In this document: piece after piece, positions 1 through 11,200 of the stretch | Numbering within the stretch: the first letter of the stretch is position 1 | Layout of the letters: each line of letters starts with the position of its first letter | NCBI RefSeq assembly: GCF_031877795.1 | Contig: NC_133971.1 | Span: forward strand, 96,390,154-96,454,153 | DNA: 64,000 nt | Reading direction: 5' to 3' | Origin: Strix aluco | Lineage: Eukaryota > Chordata > Aves > Strigiformes > Strigidae | The notes under the pieces: generated by a model | What the model was told of the DNA's origin: nothing | Databases searched by the model: none | The model's input: the letters and a program-made list of their open reading frames with translations, nothing else | Translations under genes and position numbers: made by a program

Positions 1-430
1 AAGCAAACGCAGCAAATTTTGTAAGGATGCAATAAAAAAAAAGATTTAAAATCTTAAATTGACACCCAAAACAATCTAAAATGGACGTTAAGAAACCTAA
101 AATGGACATAAGCCAACACAGCAAAGTTTGTAAGGTCGCAATAAAAAAATAAAGATTCAAAGCCTTAAATTGACACCAAAAAAAAAAAATCTAAAATTGA
201 CATTAAAAACCTTAAAATGGACATAATCAAACACAGCAAGTTTTTTAAGGACACAATAAAAAAATAAAGATTTGAAATCTTAAACTGACACTGAAAAAAA
301 AATCTAAAATTGACATGACAAACACTAAAATGTGTGACAAACACTAAAATAGTGACAAAACACTAGAATGGACATAAATGCAGCAAATTTTGTAAGAACA
401 CAATAAGGAAGATTTAAAATCTTTTTTAAA
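1..430. repeat. A-rich degenerate tandem repeat, about 110-bp unit
   Basis: The phrase cagcaaattttgtaagg, followed by an A-run, an agattTaaaatctt-like block, TTGACA and AAAATGGACATAA, recurs at about 10, 119, 234 and 381, giving spacings of 109, 115 and 147 bp. Copies are diverged mainly in A-run length. The last unit is stretched by a short internal repeat (GTGACAAACACTAAAAT-like, three copies, about 320-366). One more copy lies alone at 2119-2171. The array runs off the left edge, so its full size is unknown. I do not recognise the family. Confidence 0.85.
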
Positions 431-2118
431 CACTAAGTATCAGCCCAGAAATTCCCCCAGCGCCTCAGAGCTGGGTCAGCCTTCGCGGTTCACCGGGGAT
501 CCCTGTCCCGCCCGCCTCTCCCAGGGCGCGGTGACCGATGGCCTCCTCCACCGTCCCACCTTTCATTTTCCTCCAGTAGTTCCTGGCCCCCCCGGCCTGT
601 CCCCAGCCCCTCGCCCGGGTCGGACAGCCCTCAAGCCAGAGCGTTACTCCCCTGGGAAGGGAAGGACGAGGCTCTCGCCGGCAGCACCGCACACGGACAT
701 TTTGAATGCTCCGAGCCTGCATCAGCGCCTGGACGCTGCGCACGGGGCACGACAGCCGGGCACTTGCTTTAAAAACGCCGATAAAATGAGGGACAAAACC
801 AGCACTGGCCCCTGCGCGCTGAGCGGGCCGAGGGGCTGAGCTGGGAGCTGGCTCCATGCTCCTGAGTGAAATGCACGGGTTGGTCTCGGCCGGGTGCACC
901 AGGAAAAAAAACCCCCGAGATCATTATTTCCTGCGACAGGCGCGGGTTTTGCTCTCAGACTGAAATTCCCTCCAAGAGACAGATTGAACAGGCTTTTCCA
1001 AGCCCCCCGGGCACGGTGGGAAAGCTTCGCCATGGGGCTGCGCCTCTTGCACGGGGACATTCACCATGTTTGCGGTGCGCGTTGTTTAGGAGGAGCTTTC
1101 CTTCTCCGGCTGGGAGGAACAGCGTTCCTGGGCTGGAGACAGGTATCTCGGAGCTGGATTTACCGACCAGCAGCACCCCTGCGGACCGTGACAGCGCAGG
1201 TGGCGATTCTCCATGCCAGCGTGGTTCGCGGGTGCTGGGAATCAAAGGAGGTTGGTGGGCAGGAGGTGCTGCTGCTCCCGACCTGCTCCCTGAGCGCTGG
1301 GGCTCTCGCCGTAGTCCTTCCCTCTCTTCTCCACGTTATAAATTTAGACAGGACCTGTGCCTGAGGAGCAGGATGGCCGGGAAATGCTCCAGCTCGGGTG
1401 GAGGAACTTCCGAAGGTCCTCACAAGGGGCAGCCAGATGAGTTCCAACACAGATAAATATAAACCAACGCGTGTAGGGAGATGTAATTAAACACGGCTAC
1501 ACGCTGGGGATCTCAGAGCTGCCCGTCACAAGGCTGCAAGGGCCCGGGAGCCAGCGCTGGCACTCCAGTTCAAGTACCAGTCCAACCGGGGAGATCGATA
1601 CCTCGAGGGAAGATGAAAGGGGGGATGAGGAGAAATCCAAGTTCTGATTGCACCTTTTCTCCTCTTTTGCCGGTTTAGCCTTTCTAATAAAACCAAACCC
1701 AAGCATTATATTGCAAGCAGCTGCCGTGCCCTTCTGAGCACTGCTCTGACCGATCACAATTTGCAAGGGACGTCAGCGGTGCAGAACTCGTGATGGAGCC
1801 CAGAGGAAAGCGCGGCTCCCTCCTGCCCCTGGAGTCCTCACGGCCAGCGAGGCCTACGAGCTGCTTCGCTTCCCCCAGCACCTGCCCGGCACTGCCCACA
1901 CATACAAAGTACTGGTATTAGCACGGGGGACTTAAACCTCGAGCTCGGATGGGAAGGGCCTGGGAACGCTGCTAGTCCAAGGAACACGTGAAGCAGCAAA
2001 CAGGATTAAACCAGCCTGAGTAAGAACTTACCCTCAGAAAGCTTCGCTGCTGGGGAGCTTGGAAATAAGCTTTCCGGACAGCTGCCACAAACACCCAGGA
2101 TCACCATCAGTTTTAAAT
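431..2118. other. GC-rich intergenic segment, no gene recognised
   Basis: Base composition switches abruptly from the A-rich array to GC-rich, CpG-containing sequence, densest at about 465-1400, then relaxes. Open frames of 60-196 codons occur on both strands, but none resembles a known protein and they overlap one another as expected in GC-rich DNA. By human synteny the next gene to the left would be FECH, transcribed leftwards, so this could lie near its promoter. I searched for a FECH first exon and did not find one. Confidence 0.5.
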
Positions 2119-2171
2119 CACTAGAGACATAATCAAACTCAGCAAATTTTGTAAGAACACAATAAAAAAAG
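2119..2171 (+). repeat. Isolated copy of the 1-430 repeat unit
   Basis: About 50 bp matches the array unit closely and in the same orientation: a cactag...gacataatcaaa lead-in, then cagcaaattttgtaag, aacacaataaa and an A-run. It lies about 1.7 kb from the last array copy, so the unit is either dispersed or the GC-rich block 431-2118 separates two parts of one array. Confidence 0.8.
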
Positions 2172-4995
2172 AAATAAGACACCATGTAAAACCACAGCTG
2201 ATAGGACCTGGAAATAAAACCAAGATACATCTATCATTTTTCCATCTCTAAAAGTAATTGTTTTTCTTAATGATCAAAAACCTGAACTGAGCCTCGATGG
2301 TGAATGTGGAACCGCCGCACTCCTATTCCCAGAAGCGAAGGTTGGTTTTGAAGCAGCATTTTGGGATGACCACGTCCCGCCGGAGGAATGCTCCTTACGG
2401 CTCCGCCAGCAGCTCTGCACAGCCTGGTGCTTCCACGGGGGATCTCTCCCGCACAGGCGCTTGCCCAGCACCCCCTCTGCTCCGCCAGCAGATTATGGAT
2501 CGGCACAGCAGTCTCCGTTCAACTCCACAGCATCTTTCATCCCCGTCACCTTTTAAGCTCCTTATCTGATCTGCCTCTTCCTCGAGCACCTCTCAAGTCC
2601 TCAGACCTTCCTCTAGCAGCTCCCCTGATACGGAGGCTTTTAACCTTCACAAAGCAGCTCAGCCCTGCTGCTTTTAAGGACAGAAAACCGATTGCCAACA
2701 AGTGATGTTTTTCTAGTAGGATCTTTTCCCAACCTTTCTCCTCCCTTCTCATCACTTCAGGCACTTGAAGGAAATCTTTTTATAAAAACTCTTTATATGC
2801 TCATAAATTCCTAAATATTCTGCATTACTGAAGGCTATTGAGCTCCCCTCCCCAAAAAACCCCCACCATCCCCCAAAATGCTAACAACAACAAAAAAATC
2901 CCACAAAAACTAAACCCCAAGGGGTATCATTACTATTTGGCAGCACATCCAACTTTTGGACTGGAGTGGCTTTTCCTGTAGCTCAAGTTGTCATGTAAGT
3001 AAGGAATCGCTGGCATTTTGTTGCTGTCAAGCTGGTTAATTTTTCTCCTCTTCCTCTAACTTCTGGAGCTAACACACAGGCAGCAATCCCCCAAACCACT
3101 GCAAACTTACGGTTGACTATACTTTTGCAGGTATTTAAAACAATCTTTTAAGTTCTACCTTTGAAGAACAACCCATCAAAAATGGAGTAGGGAAAGTGTG
3201 AGAGAGCACTGAGGCAGGTTACTGCACACCATTTTCTTCTACTGTGGCTACAAAAGGACTGAAAAGTAGGTGAAAAGGGTGAATTCAAAGAGGTGGGTAA
3301 GAAGGAAAACCATCCCAGCAGTGCTCATTTTGTAGAGCATCTGTCATTCCTCCTCGCAGCCTCTCACCCCCCCTGCTGCAAAGGGGCACCCCTCAGGTCC
3401 CAGCAATGCCGCTGCGGCCCCCAACAAACCCAGGACGTTAAATCCCGCTGGTTTGGAGCTCTGGGAACAACCTCTCCTCCTCCGCCTGTACCCGTTGGCG
3501 AGGCAGACGTTAACTTCCCCCACAAATGTGGCCCAACGCGGGGCAGCCCATTGTTCAGCACCACGTTTATTCGCAGTTTTTCTCTCTAGGCTGCTTCAAC
3601 GGGGCACCTGAGGTCTATCCAAATGACAAAAATTCATGCCTTTAAGTCGATTAATGGGGATTTAGTTTAAAAAGAGCTAGAATGTCTGCTTCCTGCACTT
3701 GAAGAGTCACTTTTTCTCTGCTTTTGCCCACGTGGATCGTGCCCGTGCCAGGACGGGCTGCACTGAGCAAGCGCCAAAGGGCAGGGGAAAGGAAAGGAAC
3801 AGACATCACAGGTCAGGAGCTACTGTCCTGCACTCCAGCTTATGTTGCCACAATTTATTGGTTGCTGATTTAGACCAGTTTATATACGTAACATGCACAA
3901 CGAAGAAAACCAGTGATTTATTACAAAAATATGGGTATCGCACAGCTCAACAATGCTATGGATGGCAAATCCGGATGGAGGCTCAGTGCAGGTGCATGAC
4001 ACACCTACCACTTTTTTCTCTCTAGCAAAAGGAACTGCTTTATGACTAAAAAGCATACAGATGACAACACGTTAACTATTTAATTAATCCTATCTGATAA
4101 TTTGATTACAGCCAGAGAATCTGCTCAGATGCAGCAGCACAAGAACACGGGGAGCCAGCTAGGAAAGAGGGAACTGCTCTACACGAAAACCTACCGTAGT
4201 GTGAGGCGGGGGAGCGCTGCCGGGACACAATTCACCTAGAGGACAGCAATTCAGCCAGCATACAGTGCTGAAATCCAACTGCACTGCGGAGTTACAAGTT
4301 TCTTTGGGTCTTCAGTCATTTCTGGTTTGAAACAGAGGGCAGAAGCTGGATTTGGAAGGCACCACAAGCACCCCAGTGTGCACGGGCCAGCAGCGCCCTG
4401 AAGGGTCCCCTCCCACCGTCACTCAGCGTGGGCCGGGTGTGCAGGGACCCGCTGCAGCGCTTCACCCAGGGAGCAGGGAAAAAAAGCAGCAATGCCTCCC
4501 CCACCACCAGCCTCTTCACTTCTAACCAATAAATAATTGGGAAAAACCTGCCAACCAACCAACCCACGTCTCCTGCAGGGGAGTTTTGTGCTCAGTACTA
4601 CATACCTTGCAACAGAACTTCCATTAAAACCAGTAGCAGCTACAAAATCACAGCACTTAACATAATTATTCCCATTTTTATGCTTTGTTGAGCTCTTTAG
4701 ATGTCTCTTCATTCTCAGAAGTCATATTTGGGAATTTAAAAGAGCCTGAACTCCTGATCTCTCCGACAAGAAACCACAGGAGAACACAGAGTGAAATTAA
4801 AGCAGGTTAAAAAAACCATAAATCAAATGCCCAGCATATTTATGCCCAGCATATTTTAAGTCACAGAAACTAAAACCAGAAGCGTATCTTGTTTTTTAAA
4901 TGACAGTGTATCAGGATCTTTGTGTTGACTTGAGAGCATAAATGCACCTAACACTTTTTTCCTAAGGCTTCTTCCAGTTAATTAGTAGCATTTTC
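2172..4995. other. Intergenic DNA downstream of NARS1
   Basis: No coding exon, RNA gene or recognisable transposon was found here. It contains an A/C-rich low-complexity stretch (about 2850-2925) and a 15-bp direct duplication (about 4828-4857). The longest open frame (3699-4025, plus strand) has no recognisable similarity. Confidence 0.5.
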
Positions 4996-5163
4996 CATTA
5001 AAAAGGGGCTTTATTTATTTTCCTTTTCACATCCTAAATGAGTATTTGTATTAGCAACAGACTGCAGTAAGTCTTGTCCTCAGACAGGCTGTAGTATAGC
5101 AGAGTGTATCGTTCCTTTCCAAGCACCAGTTGCCTGTTTTCCAGCAGTTTATCAGGAGGATGG
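4996..5163 (-). other. NARS1: NARS1 3'UTR with poly(A) signals
   Basis: Reading leftwards from the TAG stop, two overlapping AATAAA hexamers appear on the minus strand (TTTATT at 5010-5015 and 5014-5019 on the plus strand), about 150 nt after the stop. A short 3'UTR ending near 4995 is therefore likely. The exact cleavage site is inferred. Confidence 0.7.
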
Positions 5164-5295
5164 CTACGGTTTGCAGCGCTGGACGAAGCGCGGGTAGAGA
5201 CAGACGTCTCGGATGTGGTGTCTATTCAGGATCCAGGTCAGGAACCGTTCTAACCCCAAGCCATATCCACCATGAGGGCACGTACCATATTTTCT
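5164..5295 (-). CDS. NARS1: NARS1 coding exon 15 (motif 3, stop)
   Basis: 44 codons including TAG. It begins [12 protein letters not shown], carries class II motif 3 GLGLERF, whose Arg contacts ATP, and ends FVQRCKP. The acceptor is ctctgtg read in reverse (cacag|AGA). Confidence 0.97.
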   Translation of the reverse strand, partial: RKYGTCPHGGYGLGLERFLTWILNRHHIRDVCLYPRFVQRCKP

Positions 5296-8200
5296 CTGTG
5301 AAATTAAAATCGGAGAGTAGGTATTAAACGTTTTCTTGTTATTTATCATTGCAGTACTATCACCAGAAAAAAAAAACCAACCCAAAGGCAAACCCTTCCA
5401 AGATTATTTTCCGAGTGATGAGGAAAGCGGACTATACTGCTTCAGTGCTCAGTTGTCCTGAGTCTCCTGGGGCAGCAAAAGGACTAGAAAAGGAAAAAGG
5501 AAGGTGAAAAAGGAAGTCTTGGTGACTCTTTTTCAGTCGCCTCCTTCTCTCCTCCCCTGATGCCAGCCAGAGCTCAGCCACTCCGGCTGGTGAGGTCCAA
5601 CCCCCGTATCTAACGGCAAACACGGCAGAAGGCGTCACGAGAGGAGCACACCCGCACCACCAGTCTGGGGGCTGTGACCTGGAACAGGCTGCACACAACT
5701 GCCCAAACAGCAGCAGTTTTAACAAAAGGGAAACTCTTAGCCATCCCATTTTGCCATTGGCTACATGACAACTACTTTGGGCCACCAAGAATACGTTTCC
5801 AATTCAGACCGCATTGTCTTAAGCACAGTTAAAAAGAGAATAATCGAGTATCGTATCCGAGAAGCAGCGTGGCTGGTCTGTTTTACAGACCTGGTCAGTG
5901 TACCAGTAGTAGGGCGTGGGATCGATGCCCTCTCTCTTATAGCCTTGGAGCAGCTCCTCACTGTCCCAGATACGCATGGAGCCTCCGACGATTTCACCAA
6001 CGTTCGGCATCAACACATCAACCTACAACACACCACGTACAGTCAAACTATGACAATTGAGCTGCCTGCAGAACAGCCCAGACTTAAAACTATTTCCACA
6101 ACACATCTGACCATGTAATTTTAATTCTGCGTGACAGGAAGGCAGGTGACTCCTTCCAGACCCATGTTACAGATGGAATGAAGCGACTGACTAGGTTCTC
6201 TAACCTAATACTCCTGGCCCCACTAAACTGTAAAATTTAAAACACAACCCACAGAAAACACACCAAGAAAACCACAAAACCAAACAACAACAGAAAAACA
6301 AAAACCACACCACAAAACCACAAACCCAGCAGCATTCCTACCAACCACCGCTCTTCCCAGCTGCCAGACAGCGAGTGCTCAGACAACACCTCTCCGAGAG
6401 CGACAGACGTACTGTCCTGACCCCACCACTCACCCGGGGTGGGTGCAGAGCTCGCGGTGACCCCCCCACATTCCAGCAGCTCTGCAGAGTTCCTTCCTTT
6501 ATTTCTGTAAGATCAAGAGCCACGCCCAAGAGACACCTAAAGCAGAACCTGGGAAGAATTCTCCAGGGTTTTCCTGGAGCACTTGCTCATTTCATGCTCG
6601 CTCACACCAACGTTCCCCGCTCCTGCAGCGCTACATAAAACGCCAACTTACGGATTCAGTTAGCCGGGAATCGTCGTGGCAGCGCTGCATATAGAAAGAC
6701 TTTATCTCTGCGGGAAATCGGCACAACAGGATTGGTTCGTTAATGGTGTCTGTCATCAGCCTCTCAGGAGCTTCAGGAATATCCTAAGGTTAAAGAAGGC
6801 TTTATTAACATTTAAAACCAAAACCACTCCAATACCTTGAGTCCCACACGCATCAGGCATGAAACAAAGACAGTTTCAGACCACAGGTATCCACACATTC
6901 ATCCCCATGTACCTAAATTTTTAAAACAAACTTATCATAGGAGAAAATATATATAAAAACATACGTTGGGAAAGAAAATCTGTTCAATTAAAATCCAAGT
7001 CTTCCCCACGCTTCAGACAGGAAACTGAGGAAAACCTAACCTGAAATGTAGACTTTCCAAACAACCAGTAAACACCAAAGAGCCTGATCTCCCTCCTCCC
7101 CAATACCATCTCCCATAGATCTCAAGGCTAAGAAGCACAAAGTGTTTCCCTGTTACGTATATGGGCTGTTTTTTCAAAACCTCAACAGTAACAGTAGTTA
7201 CATAGATGAGGTTATTTCATTTTATCCAAGTTTTCTGACTGCAATTTGATAAACTGTGAAACACCGAGCAGAAGTTTCATTTTGACCAATTCAGCAACAT
7301 TACTGTTTGAAAACTGGGGAGAAGTGAAGGGTGACACCCCAGTTACGCTGACAGGACACATCACTGATACCGTGATCACAGCTTCTTAAACCAACACACT
7401 TTGCTTAGTCAAACCCTGTCTATCCCTAGAGGGTTTAATTCTGACTTTTATTCAGCCAATGGTATCACATTTTTCTTAGATTCTGATTTTCTTAAATCTC
7501 CTCCTAAAAATGTCACTTAAGTCCACTGACGAGCAGGGCTACACCACCAAGTCCTCTCAAGCTCCTTCATACCATTTTGTCTTACAGGTTGGAGAAGAGC
7601 GAGACAGGGAACAGACAGACAGATAAGTCAGGTTTTGATTCCCATGCTCAAAGACGTTCTATGACAACCCAACCCACGCCTGCACTCCCCAGTACAGGAC
7701 CACTACACCTCCCAGCACCATCCAGACAACAATCCAGGCCTCTGGTTTATAGCAAACCTCCCATTACCTGAAATGGGACTAGAATGTCCCTCCTGATCGG
7801 TATCATTCCAAACAAAACACAACAGATGCACACAGCAACAGCCAGGCTAACAGCACCGTGGTCCAAACACACTGTTCCTCGAGGGACTGACACAGTGCGA
7901 GCGCATGGCAGCAGGGTCTGGTTTGGTTTGAATTCCTAAAGAGCCCCAGAAAGACTTACTTCCCCAAACTCATAGTAAGTGCCATCTTCCTTCTTCACAT
8001 CGTGCTCCTTTAACCACTCAATGGCCTCCGTGTAGTTCATTCGTCGGAAAGGACGTTTAGGGGGCTTGAAGCCCTGAAAATAAGAGTAGACATAAAGCCA
8101 GGCAGAAGAGCACCGTTTTCAAAGAAAAGGACATTTCTAGTTGATCAGCAAGTCCACTTCCAGGCTCGAAGCATACACACCAGTCTTCCCAGCTCATACA

Positions 8201-11200
8201 TCAACAAGTTATTACTTAATAAAGAAATCCCACTTGGTACTGAGAAGCTAGAGCCAAACACAAGCACTGTCCAAGCGCAGTAAAGCTCACAGGACAGGTG
8301 CTGAAAGGGGTGGCAGGAGGGAGAAGAGAGGAAGCATCCTCCAAGCCGTTTCCTTCCGGCACGAGTTCACTGCACGCGCGGGTGCTTCACACTCAGCCCC
8401 TACCATTGGCTCCACGGGCAAGGCTGCAGAAGAAGGTTTTTGCTTCCCTGTGCCCAGAACAGCTTCAGCATCCGCCTGCGCGAGGTGCGTTTGCTCCTGC
8501 CATTTCCCATCTCCTGACCCAGTCTCAGCCCAAATTTAAAACTGAACCTCCGGGCGTTTATCGGGAAATTGGGGCAAGTTAACAGGGAGGACTGAGTTTG
8601 TACCTGCTGTGAGAGAAAAGCTAGTGATGGAGATAAAGTCAGCAGGCTCTTAAAGCCGTCTTCCTTGCAAAGGCAACAGAAGACAAAGGGTCTCTAACAA
8701 ATGAAAATAGCTTAGAGCTCCACGTTCCAGGGTGGAAAGTAAAACACTGGTTGTTTCATTGCTCCCTTGTGCTCAATCTGCAAGTACCAGCCGATCAATA
8801 TTACGAGCTCTGGGATAGAGGTTTTTATTCCACTGGTACAGCGCACGCTGCAATAAATCCCAGCACACTGCTGGCTCCTGGAAGTGGCTACCAGGGAACT
8901 CTTTCCCCACAGTCCCTTGCTTCTGGAAGAGTCATTACCAGCCCTGCAGCATCTTCATTCTTTTGAGGTTAGTTAGTATTTTTATTATTAACAACAGTAA
9001 GCTAGCAGAGCTCACTGCCATGCCCTGCCTTCCCCAAATGAAGGTGCTCAGCAGGAAAGGCTGAAGATTGTATTTTCCTGGCTATTTGTGACCACTCCAC
9101 GGGGCTGCCTACCGGGTTTAGGTCGTACAGTAAGCTCGATGCAGGCGATTTCAAGACTCTGTCTACCACATCGCAAACCAAGCTCTCCAGTCGGTCCAAC
9201 AAATCCTCAAAACTTATAAACGGACATTCAGCTTCGATGTGAGTGTACCTGAAACACAAAGCCACACCATTACACAACCACACACGAGCAACAAATCTTT
9301 AGCTATGAAACAAAAACTGTCATAAAAAAACACCCCACAACCCCAAACCACACATTTTTGTCCCCTTTGGAAATAAAGCCATTAGAAGAAAAAAAAAAAA
9401 AAAGAAAGAAAACAACAATATAAACTGTATTTTCTAAAAAGACAAAGCTTCCTAAACTTAGCTCAGCTCTGTTTCACCTGGACCTGCCTTTATGAATTGT
9501 CAGCACAGCATGACAATTCACCAGGACAAGGTGTTACCCAAACAGACTTTTGCTCAGCCCTTCCACGGTAGCGTTACACTGGCTGCTCACTGCACATTAC
9601 GTCACCCAGCTGCCCGCTACTCCCCTGCTTCAGCAATCCACTTAGAATAGCAAAGAAGTGTCCTCTCTCCGTACTCTGCCAGGTGTCTGCGGGTCCTGGA
9701 CTGCTCCGCCCTGTACGACTGAGCAATGCAGAAAACATCTCCTAAGGCCGGGATGCAAGTCTCCAGGTAGAGCTGGGACGACTGCGTCAAGTACGCCTCT
9801 TCACCAAAATAATCCAGTTTGAACAGGGTCGAGCCTCCTTCCACCTGCGTCTGCACTAAAGTGGGTGGTGTGACCTGTTAAAGAACAGGACGGTCACTAC
9901 TCGAGAGAAGAATTAAGGAGAACACACACAAGCTCTTCAGTCTGGTGTCCCTCCGCACGTTAAAAAGGGCCACGCAGGCTGTTTGTGACTCGCGCCGTGA
10001 CACTTCCACGCCTCAGAAGTGTCTACACACCTTTGAGGTGCGTCTATGGAAGCGATCAAGTAACAGTTTCCTTAGAAACAGCTTTTCTTTTGCCCCGTCA
10101 GGTCAATTAGAAAGTCTGCAGTGTTTTTCCAGGAAAAAGACAGCCTTCAAGTCAGGACATGACTGTAGTTGCTTGCTGACAAGGGAAAGCATACTTACTT
10201 CGTAGTATCCGTTGGCAAAGAAGTGATCCCTGAAGGCCTGTACTACCATGGAGCGCACCTTGAAGATTTTGGACATATTCTCCCCTCGAATCATCATATG
10301 CCTGTTGTTAAGTTGCACATCAACCTCGGAATCCTCGTTGAGCAGATTGTCAGCCCCTCCTGCTGGGGCCAGACCAATAAGCTCCCAGTAGTCACAGTTC
10401 AGCTCGTGGCCTCCCGGAGCCTGACAATTGGAAGAGAAACAAAAATTTCACAAGTCCACTTTTTGCCCCTTGGATGTCACCACCTAGTGTCATGGCGGAG
10501 ACGTTAATCCAGCTGAAACAAAAGATGCTGAAATCCTAATGGCAGTATTTTCCAAGTAAGCACTTTGTTGGAAACGCCGTTTGTGACCCAGCACGGGTCT
10601 CTCCAACTGACCGCGAATGGGACGGGGCACTGCCGCCAGGTAATGAGGAACTTCAGACATGTTCAGTCTAAGCGTAACACCTCACAGACGGCCGGGTCTA
10701 TTCAGCTGGAAGAACAGAAAGCTAAGCTGAGGGAAACTACTTACTACCTGCAACTATTTAGCGGGTGGTTATAGGTAAGGTGGAGCCAGACTCTCTTTGG
10801 ACATGCCCAGCAAAAGGACAATTGTCTCAAGTTGCAGCAGGAGAGATTTCAATTGGCTATAAAGAAGAACAATTTTCACAGGGTTCACATTCTAGAGCAC
10901 AGACAAGCCAGCCTGCAGTCCCCAGCCTTGGAGACGTTCAGGAGCAGAACATCTGGACAAGCCTGACCTCATGTTAGATCTTCAAGAGGAGGGAGGACCA
11001 GTGACCTTCAGAGAGTCCCCCCCAACCAAAACCATTCTGTGGTAACTTACACTGTGCACTACGTGTACTAGTTTTGGCTAGGACAGAGTTAGTTTTCTTC
11101 ACAGTAGTTTGTACGGTGCTACAATGCAACACACTGGCACAAAGAACCTTCCTGTAAGCCTTAAGAACACGACACACACACAGAGTCAAGAGTCCTCCCA

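Noticed and set aside
465-1450. Possible FECH first exon or promoter
   Set aside because: Synteny makes it tempting, but no minus-strand frame resembles the ferrochelatase N-terminus, and I found no matching ATG exon with a donor.
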